Shown in pieces: positions 48,865-58,403 of a DNA stretch of 64,000 bases (the stretch's first letter is position 1; each line of letters starts with the position of its first letter). The translations under genes and the position numbers were made by a program. The notes below the pieces were generated by a model, which was given only the letters and a program-made list of their open reading frames with translations, had not been told where the DNA came from and searched no databases. The DNA is from Vibrio vulnificus NBRC 15645 = ATCC 27562. GTDB lineage: Bacteria > Pseudomonadota > Gammaproteobacteria > Enterobacterales > Vibrionaceae. The DNA is taken from the NCBI RefSeq assembly GCF_002224265.1, contig NZ_CP012882.1:620001-684000 (forward strand), written 5' to 3'.

Positions 48865-49000
48865 ACAAAAGAAGAGAGCATCATTGCCCGCCGTTCAAGC
48901 GTGGCTGCTGTTTGCTGCCACTCTATTGGGGCCGCGGGCGTTAATGCGTTTTCGTCATCAAAACGGCTGGGTAACAAACCGCTTGCCAATAAGTGTAGCG

Positions 49001-49016
49001 AAACCATCGATGGTTT
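49001..49016. repeat. Perfect 16-base palindrome
   Basis: AAACCATCGATGGTTT, just beyond the thioesterase stop. It may be a binding site or part of the 3' end; the purpose is unknown. Confidence 0.5.
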
Positions 49017-49037
49017 GTCTGTAAGTCATTGTAAGCG

Positions 49038-49472
49038 CTATGCCTTTTTAGCTTCGATACTGAAAATGGCATCGCGCAACACGGCGGGTAGCTGTGCTTT
49101 GCTTTGATTTTTAAAATCGAACATGACGACGGTTGCACTGCCTGTGGTGGTGACTTTACCCATCTTTTTGCTGACGACTTGATACTCCATGGTGAAGCGG
49201 TCTTCCCCTACCTCACTGACGCGAGAACCGATCAATAGCGTATCCGGAAACGTCACCGGAATACGATATCGGCACTGGGTTTCGCTGAGTACAGGGCCAA
49301 TCTGATTGCGTTTGATTTCATCCATTAGGTTGATTTTATTAAAGTATTCAATCCGTGCTGTTTCGAAATAGCGAAAATACACCACGTTATTGATGTGTTG
49401 TAGGGCATCCATTTCACCCCAAGCGACGTTGATTTCGGTAACAACCGGAAAATCTTGCAGTAGTAATTCCAT
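49038..49472 (-). CDS. Acyl-CoA thioesterase, hotdog fold (4HBT)
   Basis: A 144-residue YbgC/4HBT-like protein: 'VAWGEMDALQHINNVVYFRYFETAR' carries the catalytic Asp in the usual place, though Gly-Glu-Met-Asp is the form here. It releases CoA from acyl thioesters. The ribosome site before the ATG is weak. Confidence 0.82.
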   Translation of the reverse strand: MELLLQDFPVVTEINVAWGEMDALQHINNVVYFRYFETARIEYFNKINLMDEIKRNQIGPVLSETQCRYRIPVTFPDTLLIGSRVSEVGEDRFTMEYQVVSKKMGKVTTTGSATVVMFDFKNQSKAQLPAVLRDAIFSIEAKKA

Positions 49473-49666
49473 ATCGTTGTGATTCCGTGACCTTGATAGC
49501 TGTTTTGAGTCTTTATTCTAAATTTTATTAATAGAGTGTGTAATGATGTATTTAACGTTTTGTAAATAAAATGATTAAAAATTGTTGTTTGTTGTGGTGT
49601 TTCCACTTTACTTAAAGAGATGTGGCGGTTACTTTTTGCATAACCGTGTCAGAGTGAGAGGTAGAT

Positions 49667-50446
49667 ATGGCTGAACTTAAAATCGCTGAACATCGAGATT
49701 TTGCTAAGGCCGTGATAGAAAAGCGCACCGATTGGACGGGGGAGCTTTTTAGCCTACGTGTTACTGGCACACATTTGGATTTCAAAGCAGGTCAATTTAC
49801 CAAGCTGGCTTTACTGGATGAACAAGGCCAAATGGTGAGCCGTGCTTATTCTCTGGTGAATGCCCCTTCGGTGCTGAATGATTGGTTGGAGTTTTTGATC
49901 GTCTCTCACCCACAAGGAAAGCTCACACCGAAATTGCAATCGCTCAAAACAGGGGATGAGATTTATGTGGGCAAAAGCGCTCATGGTGATCTCACTTCTG
50001 ACATCATTCCCAAAACCACCGAAGATCTCTGGCTTTTTGCCACAGGGACTGGCATTGGCCCTTTCCTTTCACTCCTCGATGACATTACCCATCAGCCTCG
50101 TTGTGATCGCATCATATTGGTTCATTGCGTACGATATGAAAAAGATCTTGTCTATCGCTATCTGATTGAACAGTTGAAAGAGCTGTATGGTGGCCGTTTA
50201 GTTTACGTGCCCATTGTGTCGAGAGAGCAAGTACCGAACACGCTACATGGTCGAATTCCGGCATTGCTCTCTTCTGGGATACTGTTCCATCACCTTGGCA
50301 TGGAGATGTGTGCCAAAACCAGTTTTGCCATGTTGTGTGGTAATCCGGAAATGATTAAAGACACCTCTGCGGCGCTGCAAAACTTGGGTTTGGAAAAATA
50401 CCGTCGTCAAACCGGGGGAAATATCATTTTTGAGCGTTACTGGTAA
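49667..50446 (+). CDS. fpr: Ferredoxin/flavodoxin--NADP+ reductase
   Basis: A 259-residue FNR-family reductase. The FAD motif is 'RAYSLVNAPS', the NADP-binding region 'LFATGTGIGPFLSLL', and the C-terminus ends 'NIIFERYW', as in bacterial Fpr. It passes electrons between NADPH and ferredoxin or flavodoxin. Its end overlaps the convergent EamA gene by 23 bases. Confidence 0.9.
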   Translation: MAELKIAEHRDFAKAVIEKRTDWTGELFSLRVTGTHLDFKAGQFTKLALLDEQGQMVSRAYSLVNAPSVLNDWLEFLIVSHPQGKLTPKLQSLKTGDEIYVGKSAHGDLTSDIIPKTTEDLWLFATGTGIGPFLSLLDDITHQPRCDRIILVHCVRYEKDLVYRYLIEQLKELYGGRLVYVPIVSREQVPNTLHGRIPALLSSGILFHHLGMEMCAKTSFAMLCGNPEMIKDTSAALQNLGLEKYRRQTGGNIIFERYW

Positions 50447-51287
50447 AAATCAGTGCAATGCCGCCAAGCACGAGGGCGCTGGCGACAGTGCTCACGATAG
50501 TCAGCGGCTCATTTAACCAAATCACCCCTGCAGCCATCGCAATCACTGGCACCGAGAGTTGTGCAATGGACGCTTGCAGCACCGATAACGACTTCACCGC
50601 CATGTACCACACCACATAACCAATCCCAGACGCCAACACGCCAGAAAACAAAGCCCAAACAATGCCATTGATGGATACGGATGAGACATTCAGTAGCCAA
50701 AAACCACACAGCAGTGCCAGTAAGGATGCAAAGCTAAAGCCTTGAGCGATGGCTTGTGTGGGCGATTGTGCCTGTTTGCCCAATAAGGTAAAAATCGCCC
50801 AGCAAACCCCGGCTATCGCCATCATGAATGCGTCCATCGCATCGGGTGTTTGCGCAGAAGGTGACATTAAAACGATAAACCCGCTGATGGATAGGGCGAC
50901 GCCGCCCCACTCCAATTTAGAAGGGCGATGGCCAGAAAACAGGTGGAAGGCGATGAGGCTAAATTGCACCACCGCAAACAGAATTAATGCGCCAGTACCG
51001 GTAGTGAGCCCGACGTAAGCATAGGAAAAGGCAACGGCGTAACCAAACAACGCGACACCAGCCAGCACACTTGCTCGGCTTAAAAAGGCTGATTTGCTCA
51101 ACAGTTGGCGCATTTGACTCGCTTGAGTGAACGATAAGATAACCAGTAAAGTGACCGCGCCTGACAACAAGCGAATGAAAGTAAAGCTACCCGGATCAAT
51201 GCTTTGTTCTGCCAGCGCTAAACGACAAAAAACCGAGTTTGCGGCAAACGCGATCATCGCGATGGCCGTTAGTGGGAATGCAGACAT
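50424..51287 (-). CDS. EamA-family transporter (DMT superfamily)
   Basis: A 287-residue membrane protein with about ten hydrophobic segments in two EamA repeats ('AANSVFCRLALAEQSIDPGSFTFIRLLSGA' opens the first). Likely an exporter of small metabolites; the substrate is unknown. Confidence 0.82.
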   Translation of the reverse strand: MSAFPLTAIAMIAFAANSVFCRLALAEQSIDPGSFTFIRLLSGAVTLLVILSFTQASQMRQLLSKSAFLSRASVLAGVALFGYAVAFSYAYVGLTTGTGALILFAVVQFSLIAFHLFSGHRPSKLEWGGVALSISGFIVLMSPSAQTPDAMDAFMMAIAGVCWAIFTLLGKQAQSPTQAIAQGFSFASLLALLCGFWLLNVSSVSINGIVWALFSGVLASGIGYVVWYMAVKSLSVLQASIAQLSVPVIAMAAGVIWLNEPLTIVSTVASALVLGGIALIFTSNAQK

Positions 51288-51460
51288 CGTTTTCTCATTT
51301 TGGTGTTTTTTCTATTTTAGTTTGAATAAGACCGATGTGTTGCTGCAGAGATTTCACTAAAGAGGAAATAAAAACGCTGCCTGAAGGGGTTGGCTAAAAG
51401 GGATCGCGAGAGAGGGTAGAGAGATTGACGATGGATGGCAAGGCAAGGTTAGGTGACAAG

Positions 51461-51481
51461 AGGAGGTGATGAACACCTCCT
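51461..51481 (-). terminator. Possible terminator after the DUF2057 gene
   Basis: AGGAGGTG / CACCTCCT with loop ATGAA. The T tract on the minus strand is weak. Confidence 0.4.
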
Positions 51482-51503
51482 AATTGCTTAAGCCACATTA
51501 CGA

Positions 51504-52151
51504 TTATTGATTGATGTAGGCTTTGAAGCGAGCTTTGGTGGCGTCATCGGCTTTTTCATACCAGAAGTGCAGCATCTCTTCTGCGGTGTTATCTCCCGCC
51601 TTCACTTTGGCTTCAACGCCGGCCACCGGCTCGGTCTTGATTGTTGCCACTGACACCGCTGTACCGATTGCCGCGATGCCGCCAGTTTGGTTGTAATCTG
51701 CTGCTTCACGGGCGTAGTCTCGGCCAATCTGCATGCCGGATTTCACCAGTTTGTCTTCAGATTTGGTCACAGCTGCGCCTTGTTCATCAACCAACTGCCA
51801 CTGCATTTGTTTGATTTCCTGCTCTGCTACACGGTGATCTCGATACTTTGGCAGTTCGAAGTTGAGGTCGGTATCGGTGGCGGAAAATTTTGCGATGATC
51901 ACGTTACTCTCGACGCCAATACGATCATTACCTTGGCTGAAGTAGGGCTCGTATTGAAAGACGATTTGGTTTTCACCATTTGGCAATTCAATGGTTTTTG
52001 AAGAGGCAAATAGGCTGCCAGAGAGCTTGGCTTTCTGCCCGTTGGCGACAAACAGAGTGACGTCATCCGGTACATGTAGGGTAACAGCGGCAGTTGCCAT
52101 ACCGCTGATACTCATTGCTAAAAGGCATGTTAACGGTTTGATGATATTCAT
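51504..52151 (-). CDS. DUF2057 (YccT-like) exported protein
   Basis: A 215-residue protein with a signal peptide ending 'MATAA-VTLHVPD' and the DUF2057 pattern 'VANGQKAKL' and 'NQIVFQYEPYF'. YccT-like proteins are periplasmic; E. coli YccT (CsgI) has been linked to curli control, but no function can be fixed here. Confidence 0.78.
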   Translation of the reverse strand: MNIIKPLTCLLAMSISGMATAAVTLHVPDDVTLFVANGQKAKLSGSLFASSKTIELPNGENQIVFQYEPYFSQGNDRIGVESNVIIAKFSATDTDLNFELPKYRDHRVAEQEIKQMQWQLVDEQGAAVTKSEDKLVKSGMQIGRDYAREAADYNQTGGIAAIGTAVSVATIKTEPVAGVEAKVKAGDNTAEEMLHFWYEKADDATKARFKAYINQ

Positions 52152-52308
52152 ATTTATTATTCCAGACTACGAGAGGTTGCTTCTGCTTGAGATTGCCCAG
52201 TTCAACGAGGCATTGCAACGCTTGTATGTAAGAAGTTTGAAAAATTCATCAAACTTTCATCTCATGCAGCACAATCAACCGAATGTTTCGCGCTCGAGCC
52301 CGTCATGC

Positions 52309-52839
52309 TCAAAACGAAAACTTCAGATTGTAAGAACGTGTTGGCACAATCAATGATGTACGTTCACGAATGAGCTCTTTACGTCGACTTTCCAGTGTTT
52401 TTCTCTGCTGTTTGTTCTCGTTGTCGTTTTTGAGTATGCGCAGTTGTGTATCAATATCGCTGATTTCTTTGTTGATCTCATTGAGTCGTTTTTGAACCAG
52501 ATAATCTTGATAACCTTTCTGATAGTTTTCGAGAAAACGTTCGTTGTTGCAAACACCGTAGTATTCGCGGCCTTGCTTACCGACGCGGTAGCCGTTATCT
52601 GCTGAGCAGTAGAGTACGGTGCCTTGCTCAAAGCCACGCTGCCACATCTCTTGATCTGGGTAAACACCGGCGTCACGACAATCTTTCACATAATCGCTGA
52701 TCACCGTGGGATTGACGCCATTTTGCCCATCTAAATAGCCAATTTGTTGCCAGTTAGCGCTACGGCATTCTTCAGGACTCATGGAAGAACAAGCGGAGAG
52801 AATCATAGGGATGAGTAAAAGGAGTAGTGTTTTTTTCAT
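52309..52839 (-). CDS. DUF2799 lipoprotein
   Basis: A 176-residue protein with a lipobox 'LSAC-SSM' at about residue 17 and the DUF2799 pattern 'MSPEECRSANWQQIGYLDGQNG', with a C-terminal coiled coil ('NEINKEISDIDTQLRILKND'). Probably anchored in a membrane. The ATG at 52839 gives the proper signal peptide. Confidence 0.8.
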   Translation of the reverse strand: MKKTLLLLLIPMILSACSSMSPEECRSANWQQIGYLDGQNGVNPTVISDYVKDCRDAGVYPDQEMWQRGFEQGTVLYCSADNGYRVGKQGREYYGVCNNERFLENYQKGYQDYLVQKRLNEINKEISDIDTQLRILKNDNENKQQRKTLESRRKELIRERTSLIVPTRSYNLKFSF

Positions 52840-52928
52840 GACAGCGGTAACTAGAATCAAGGAACAGGAGGCTCGATTCTAATTAAACGCTGTTTTATTT
52901 CAATGAATCATGACAAAACCATACAAAA

Positions 52929-53825
52929 CTATAATTGTTTTGCTTGCGGAGATGAAAGTGCGGAGCGTAGTGAAAAGCCCGTCACCATCATGGTGCCACT
53001 CAAAACCAAAACCGTACCCGCTAAGGTATTGATACCAATAGGTTCATTGAGGATTAAATATCCCCAGAGGATGCCAAATACCGGGATCAAAAAAGTGACA
53101 GACAAAGCAGACGCTGGGCCAATTTCACTGATGAGACGGAAGTACATCAAGTAAGCGACACCCGTGCACAAAATGCCGAGCGCAAAGACTGAGAGCCACT
53201 CAATCGAGGTTGGCATCGCATTCATCGGCACAAAAGGCAGCAAGGGCAACACAATCAGCACGGCAGCCCACATACTGCCATGTGCATTGGCGAAGGCAGG
53301 CACTTGTGGCGCTCCTTTGGTGTAGTTTGTTGCTATGCCGTAGCAACATGCGGCCATGACGCCAGCAGTGATAGGCAGTGCGGCTTGCTGACCAAGATTG
53401 ATGGCATCCCAACCCACGAGCACCACCACCCCAGTCACCCCTAACATCAAGCCGATCACTCCTTTGGTGGAAATGGGGGTTTTATGCCAGAAAAACCCAA
53501 TCACAGTGCCCCAAATCGCCGCGGTTGAGTTGAGTACCGCCAGCGTAGAGGCATTCAAGGTTTGCGCCGCGTAGGCAAAACAAAGAAAAGGCAACGCCGT
53601 ATTGAACAGGCCAATGATAAAAAAGTGTTTTGGATGACTGAGCAAAGCACGAATGTGTTTGCGCAGGTAGAGGGACACCAGCAGTAAACTGATGGCCGCA
53701 AACAACACACGAAGCTCAATGAGATACGCAGGACCAAAACTGTGAGCTGCGATGCGCATAAATAGGAATGAACTTCCCCAAATAGCGGCAAGGCAGACGA
53801 GACGAAGAAAGCTAGCAGCAGACAT
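52929..53825 (-). CDS. EamA-family transporter (DMT superfamily), second
   Basis: A 298-residue protein with ten hydrophobic segments in two repeats ('LAAIWGSSFLFMRIAAHSFGP' is a typical start). Likely metabolite or drug exporter. It is not close in sequence to the EamA protein at 50424. Confidence 0.82.
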   Translation of the reverse strand: MSAASFLRLVCLAAIWGSSFLFMRIAAHSFGPAYLIELRVLFAAISLLLVSLYLRKHIRALLSHPKHFFIIGLFNTALPFLCFAYAAQTLNASTLAVLNSTAAIWGTVIGFFWHKTPISTKGVIGLMLGVTGVVVLVGWDAINLGQQAALPITAGVMAACCYGIATNYTKGAPQVPAFANAHGSMWAAVLIVLPLLPFVPMNAMPTSIEWLSVFALGILCTGVAYLMYFRLISEIGPASALSVTFLIPVFGILWGYLILNEPIGINTLAGTVLVLSGTMMVTGFSLRSALSSPQAKQL

Positions 53826-53917
53826 AAGTGTATTTTCTTTGTGTTGATATTGTGGTTTTTGTGTAAACGAGAGAAGTATACGTGAATGGAATAAATAAGC
53901 TAGCGAGGGAGAAAGGC

Positions 53918-53954
53918 CACTTCACAGAAGAAGAGAATCAACCTCTGTGAAGTG
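53918..53954 (-). terminator. Terminator-like hairpin after the acyltransferase gene
   Basis: CACTTCACAGA / TCTGTGAAGTG, perfect 11-base arms with a 15-base loop, just downstream of the acyltransferase stop on the minus strand. The T tract is poor. Confidence 0.5.
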
Positions 53955-53976
53955 TATGGAATGATGGTGGATGAGT

Positions 53977-55029
53977 TTAGTAACCAATAATGTATTTTGT
54001 TTTTATTCTTGGCTTTAACAGTTTTTTTAGCATTACAGCTGAGCAAGTACTAATCGTGATCACCAAAGCAAACGTAATGAAATAGTAAATGGGATTATAC
54101 GAAGATTGCTCGCCATAGAAAGGCAATCTTTTTAAGGTTGTGATAACCCAAGGATGAATGAAGAATATTGCAAAACTTGTATTAGCGATGGTGTTCATGA
54201 TTTTATTGTTAAATACATATATGTTAGTTAGGTAATAAACAGACAAACAAAGGAAGAATTTTTGGATAAACATAAAATCAATGCCATTAAATTCAAACAT
54301 TTCCTTTGTATAGTTCCCTTGATGACCTGTGTAAGATTGATAAACGGCAATCAATAGTGCCAATAGAGTAAAAATAAAAGCTTTTGTTTTCGAACGGTCT
54401 TCTTGCGGATTACCGTGTAATGAAACATAAATACCCAATAGATATATTGGTGTGAAGTAAATAAACATCTGTATTGGATTAATGTTTTCATAGGATCGAT
54501 GAACCACAATGGACAATATTGACAATAGAGCGATTGTTATGATCTGCTGGTTTCTGGCCGCATGAATAAACTTTACATGTAGTGGAGAGCAAAGGAAGAG
54601 TAAGATAGCGCAAGGAATATACCAATAAGCCGTAATCATTCTGCCGGTTAAGTAGTATTTTAAAATGGTGACGGGATCAGAATCACCTGCGTTGAAAAAT
54701 GCAATATTGCCGTAATCTGCGGTAGAACTAAAATATCCTCCTTTCATTGCATACAACATGAATATTGCCATGGTGGACAAAAATAAATAAGGTGTAACAA
54801 CTTTACTAAACTTAGAGCTTATAAATTTTGAGTAACTAAAGCTCTTGTAAAAAACATGATGAAACATATATCCAGATATGAAAACCAGCAAGGCAGTACA
54901 ACCGCTGAGAATGTTCTTAAAAACACTCGTATAAAATGGCGTATTTTCTAATCCATAAGCGTATACATGAACCATAACTACCATTAAAATGGCGATGGCT
55001 CTAAAGTTGTGTATTGATTGAATGAACAT
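53977..55029 (-). CDS. Acyltransferase 3 (AT3) family membrane protein
   Basis: A 350-residue membrane protein with about ten hydrophobic helices, starting 'SIHNFRAIAILMVVMVHVYAYG', which carries the AT3 arginine and histidine. These enzymes O-acetylate surface sugars or other polymers. The gene is clearly AT-richer than its neighbours and stands alone, suggesting separate acquisition. The substrate is unknown. Confidence 0.82.
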   Translation of the reverse strand: MFIQSIHNFRAIAILMVVMVHVYAYGLENTPFYTSVFKNILSGCTALLVFISGYMFHHVFYKSFSYSKFISSKFSKVVTPYLFLSTMAIFMLYAMKGGYFSSTADYGNIAFFNAGDSDPVTILKYYLTGRMITAYWYIPCAILLFLCSPLHVKFIHAARNQQIITIALLSILSIVVHRSYENINPIQMFIYFTPIYLLGIYVSLHGNPQEDRSKTKAFIFTLLALLIAVYQSYTGHQGNYTKEMFEFNGIDFMFIQKFFLCLSVYYLTNIYVFNNKIMNTIANTSFAIFFIHPWVITTLKRLPFYGEQSSYNPIYYFITFALVITISTCSAVMLKKLLKPRIKTKYIIGY

Positions 55030-55170
55030 AACCTATCTCGTTTTTATTTGTCTGTAGACATATTAATTGTTAGATATGTATGTAGTTCATGCTTGATGAT
55101 GTTTTTTTTATCCTTGTCGATTTGATCTTGTAATGTTATCGAGGAGATGAAAGTTTTCTATTCAATAAGA

Positions 55171-55213
55171 AAGCTAGCGCTTTTGATGATTTTTTCATGC
55201 TTTGCGCTAGCTT
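55171..55213 (-). terminator. Terminator after the MFS gene
   Basis: AAGCTAGCGC / GCGCTAGCTT, perfect 10-base arms around an AT-rich loop; the minus strand continues TTCTTATT. Confidence 0.55.
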
Positions 55214-55234
55214 GAGTATTATTTTCTGATGTTT

Positions 55235-56392
55235 TTACTCATTATTATTCATGGCGACTGATCTGCCAGTGCGGCGTCCAGACAGATGCATGACGCAAAG
55301 TATGAGTAAACTACAACCCACGAGTACGATGCCTAAGTGCTGTACGCGAGCGGCGAGCGCAAGGCCAAATCCAATCAACAGATAGTACATTAGCCCAAAT
55401 AGTGCTCCAGCACTGCCGGCATGCTCTCGGTAGTGAAGCAAAGCCCCACTAAGAACATTCGGAATGGCGATGCCAAAGGCCATGACGACACTCATCATTG
55501 GCAGCAAGAACCCAATTGAATTCAAACAGAGAAACACTCCAAGTGAACCAAGCACGAACAATGTGGCAGCAAAGCGCAGCAATGTGGTTTGAGACACTTT
55601 TCTTGCGAGCAGGCGCTTATTGATATAGCTGGCACAAAACGTTGCGAGCCCCAGCACAATGCCGCTGTAACCAAACTCACGAGCGCTATAGCCCAGTTGA
55701 ACAAACGCAAATCCGCCGAGTTGGTAATAGGCAAACAACGCGATGTTATACAGTGCAACCAGTAGGGCGGCGGCCCAAATCTCGCGGTCTTTGACCATTT
55801 TTGTTGCCAGCGGCAACAGTGCGGTCGAAGTTCGCTGTTGTTGAGTTTCAGGAAGTCGCGCTGAGGCAAGTGTGAACACGGCCATCGCTGCGACAAACAG
55901 GGCGATAAACACTGAGCGATAGCCCCCCAAGGAGACGAGTTGTCCGCCAAGCAGCATGCCCAACACCGGACTAATCGCGATGCCTAATCCCATCAGAGAG
56001 AAAACTTTGGCAAGCTCCTCACCTTGAAAGGCGTCTCTCAGCATGGTTTGGGTGACAATGGATCCAACCGCAATGCCAAAAGCACTAAGGATTCTTGCGA
56101 TCATTAACACAGCAAAACTGTCGGTCACGATGGCCAATAGTGATGCGCCAGCGTAGAGAGTCAGCCCAAGTAGCATGGTTGGTCGGCGTCCCCATCGATC
56201 GCATAAAATGCCCCAACACACCACACCAAAGGCAAAAGCCGCAAAATAAACAGACAGGGTTTGCGCGGCAATGTGCTCAGGCACGGCAAAAGAGACAGAG
56301 ATGGCGGTGAGCGCCGGGCTATAAATGGTTTCTACAACCTGTGGCAGCATCAGCAGTAACACCATGAGCCAAAGTGAAGGCGTTTGTTTCAT
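55235..56392 (-). CDS. MFS drug/metabolite exporter (Bcr/CflA-like)
   Basis: A 385-residue twelve-helix MFS protein. Motif A is 'GILCDRWGRRPTMLLGLTLY', and 'ILSAFGIAVGSIVTQTMLRDAF' fits the Bcr/CflA group. An AraC-type gene diverges 95 bases away and probably controls it. The substrate is unknown. Confidence 0.85.
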   Translation of the reverse strand: MKQTPSLWLMVLLLMLPQVVETIYSPALTAISVSFAVPEHIAAQTLSVYFAAFAFGVVCWGILCDRWGRRPTMLLGLTLYAGASLLAIVTDSFAVLMIARILSAFGIAVGSIVTQTMLRDAFQGEELAKVFSLMGLGIAISPVLGMLLGGQLVSLGGYRSVFIALFVAAMAVFTLASARLPETQQQRTSTALLPLATKMVKDREIWAAALLVALYNIALFAYYQLGGFAFVQLGYSAREFGYSGIVLGLATFCASYINKRLLARKVSQTTLLRFAATLFVLGSLGVFLCLNSIGFLLPMMSVVMAFGIAIPNVLSGALLHYREHAGSAGALFGLMYYLLIGFGLALAARVQHLGIVLVGCSLLILCVMHLSGRRTGRSVAMNNNE

Positions 56393-56487
56393 AAGTTGCT
56401 CTCAAAAATAACTTGGTGCCTAGTGTAGTGAGAGACTAATATTTCCAGTTAACAACATTAAAACGAAAAATATCAATATTCGGACAT

Positions 56488-57267
56488 ATGGCCATTATAA
56501 ATCATCAAACTGTATTCAATGCTGATCGACTTCCTGGTCGAGTGATTGGAATTGCCGCAGACGTTGGACAGCACGACTCTGGCATGCACCAACACCAAAA
56601 AGGTCAGTTGCTTTATGCGCCAAGAGGTTGCATGAGCTTCGCCTTAGAAGGGGCAATCTGCATCTTACCGCCCACCAAAGCAGTGTGGATCCCTCCTAGG
56701 GTGGCACATCAAGCGGTGATGACCAATGTGGTGGCCTATCGTTCGCTCTACTTTGATTGCTCTGAGATAAATAGCCCAGACAAGGTAACGGTGATTGAGG
56801 TCAATGAACTGCTGCGCGCGTTGATTGAACGAATGGCTTTTTGGCCTTGGGACAAAAATGAACAAGAGATGACGCACACGCTAGCGCTGTTTTGGGAAGA
56901 GTTCTTTGCTGCGCAGCAACACGATTATCGTCTGCCATTGCCCACCGATCGCCGGCTAAAGAAATGGAGTCAGCAACTGGTAAAAAATGATTTCTTAGCG
57001 CCCAGTTGTGGCGAGTTGGCGAAGCAAGTGGGCGCCAGCAGCAAAACCATTACCCGTTTGTTTAAACAAGATACAGGCATGTCGTACCAAGAATGGCGGC
57101 AACAATGGCGGGTGTTGAAAGCGATTGAATTATTATCTACACCGTTACCCGTGAGCGAAGTGGCGCACCAACTGGCTTTTTCCTCAGACAGCGCGTTTAT
57201 CGCATTTTTCAAAAAGCAAACGGGGCAGACCCCGCTGGCGTTTGTGATGCAAAAATCGCATGCATAA
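56488..57267 (+). CDS. AraC-family regulator, divergent from the MFS gene
   Basis: A 259-residue regulator with an N-terminal cupin-like domain ('HQHQKGQLLYAPRGCMSF') and a C-terminal double HTH ('LAKQVGASSKTITRLFKQDTG', 'VSEVAHQLAFSSDSAFIAFF'). This layout and a neighbouring MFS gene resemble NimR-NimT of E. coli. Confidence 0.85.
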   Translation: MAIINHQTVFNADRLPGRVIGIAADVGQHDSGMHQHQKGQLLYAPRGCMSFALEGAICILPPTKAVWIPPRVAHQAVMTNVVAYRSLYFDCSEINSPDKVTVIEVNELLRALIERMAFWPWDKNEQEMTHTLALFWEEFFAAQQHDYRLPLPTDRRLKKWSQQLVKNDFLAPSCGELAKQVGASSKTITRLFKQDTGMSYQEWRQQWRVLKAIELLSTPLPVSEVAHQLAFSSDSAFIAFFKKQTGQTPLAFVMQKSHA

Positions 57268-57321
57268 CGCGTGATGCGTTGTTATACCCAAGTAACCTCG
57301 AGAGGCGAGTGTCAGCGAGAG

Positions 57322-57444
57322 TTAACGGGTCATCCAGCGCGCCAGTGTCAGTGTGGCAGTGATCGATCCAGTAAACATCGGCAAGAAGGAGCAAATTTGC
57401 ATGACAACGCGAGAGCGGGTTTGTTGAGCTGTATCGGAAATCAT
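57322..57444 (-). CDS. Possible 40-residue membrane protein
   Basis: A minus-strand frame from an ATG at 57444 to TAA encodes 'MISDTAQQTRSRVVMQICSF' then a hydrophobic stretch and 'RWMTR'. It could be one membrane helix, or a truncated DUF2798-like protein. There is no clear ribosome site. It fills part of the gap between the AraC gene and the next small gene. Confidence 0.3.
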   Translation of the reverse strand: MISDTAQQTRSRVVMQICSFLPMFTGSITATLTLARWMTR

Positions 57445-57546
57445 TGACGGTGCGGCGTTGTCTGATAAATAACTGTGTTATGGTGGAAAAATAACCGAAA
57501 AGCTCTGTTGCTGTTCAATCCTTTCAACGCCCATGGAGGATTCGTT

Positions 57547-57873
57547 ATGCCCATTCAATTAAGACGACCTTCTACTCGTCGTATGGTCCTGATTGTTGCG
57601 CTGGCTCTGCTCATCGTGCTCAAAGTTAACCTCTATTCGTCACAGCCTGTGGTGCATTGGGGGCAGGTGTCGGAAACGGCAATCGGCTATGACGACGAAT
57701 TTACTCAGCCGCATACTTTGGTCAATGTCATCTTGCAAAATGGCGATACTCTTCAAATGGAAGTGCCGCGCAAGGGGCAAGTCTTGGTGGGGGATAGGGT
57801 TGAGATTGTCGAACATCCCCGATGGCTAAGAAAGCCGTTGTTAACCTTTCGCGTTCATCTCGACGAGGCTTGA
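57547..57873 (+). CDS. Small membrane-anchored hypothetical protein
   Basis: A 108-residue protein with one N-terminal membrane segment (about residues 13-30) and a C-terminal soluble part with 'GDTLQMEVPRKGQVLVGDRV', which looks like a small beta domain. GGAGG precedes the ATG at 57547. Family unknown. Confidence 0.7.
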   Translation: MPIQLRRPSTRRMVLIVALALLIVLKVNLYSSQPVVHWGQVSETAIGYDDEFTQPHTLVNVILQNGDTLQMEVPRKGQVLVGDRVEIVEHPRWLRKPLLTFRVHLDEA

Positions 57874-57996
57874 AGCCCTAAGACGCTCGATTTTTCAAAG
57901 ATTCTCATTTGGCGAGAATTTTGCGTTTCTCTTGCTGGTTTCTTGCGCTTGATCTTTTACGATTTGACCAATCAAGATCAAAAAGGGAAGGCATCG

Positions 57997-58344
57997 GTGA
58001 TCAGTTTGTTTCTAAAATCTTTGTTGGGCGCGGCGGCTGTGGTCATTATTGCGCTGTTGTCGAAAAGCAAAAATTTCTATATTGCGGGGTTAGTCCCCCT
58101 CTTTCCGACCTTTGCTCTGATTGCGCACTTCATTGTAGGCAGTGAAAGAAGCATGGAAGACTTGCGCCAAACCGCGCTATTTGGTCTTTGGTCTTTGTTG
58201 CCTTATGCCGCCTATCTTGCTGCTGTTTACTATTTTAGTTACCGCTTTAGTCTGGTTACAACACTTTCTGCAGCGACGGTGATTTGGTTGATGGCGGCTT
58301 CGCTATTGATCGTCGCTTGGACCAAAGTGATGATTTCGGTTTGA
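57997..58344 (+). CDS. glpM: GlpM-like inner-membrane protein
   Basis: A 115-residue protein with four hydrophobic segments and close likeness to E. coli GlpM: 'SKNFYIAGLVPLFPTFALIAHFIVGSER'. E. coli GlpM is 109 residues and has been linked to glycerol-3-phosphate metabolism and membrane-stress phenotypes, with no firm mechanism. GTG start at 57997 with AAGGGAAGG upstream; the longer frame from 57943 has no ribosome site. Confidence 0.82.
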   Translation: MISLFLKSLLGAAAVVIIALLSKSKNFYIAGLVPLFPTFALIAHFIVGSERSMEDLRQTALFGLWSLLPYAAYLAAVYYFSYRFSLVTTLSAATVIWLMAASLLIVAWTKVMISV

Positions 58345-58367
58345 TGTGAATTTGCTCAATTGTGGAA

Positions 58368-58381
58368 TTGATTTGCATCAA
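58368..58381. promoter_or_regulatory. FNR box of the peroxidase gene
   Basis: TTGATTTGCATCAA is a perfect match to TTGAT-N4-ATCAA. Its centre is 41-42 bases upstream of the start point implied by the -10 box at 58404, the class II activator position. Confidence 0.78.
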
Positions 58382-58403
58382 CAAAGACGTCGATTGCATT
58401 CTT

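Noticed and set aside
48532..49107. Long open frame on the plus strand
   Set aside because: It is antisense to the LysR gene and part of the thioesterase gene, has no ribosome site, and its protein is not domain-like.
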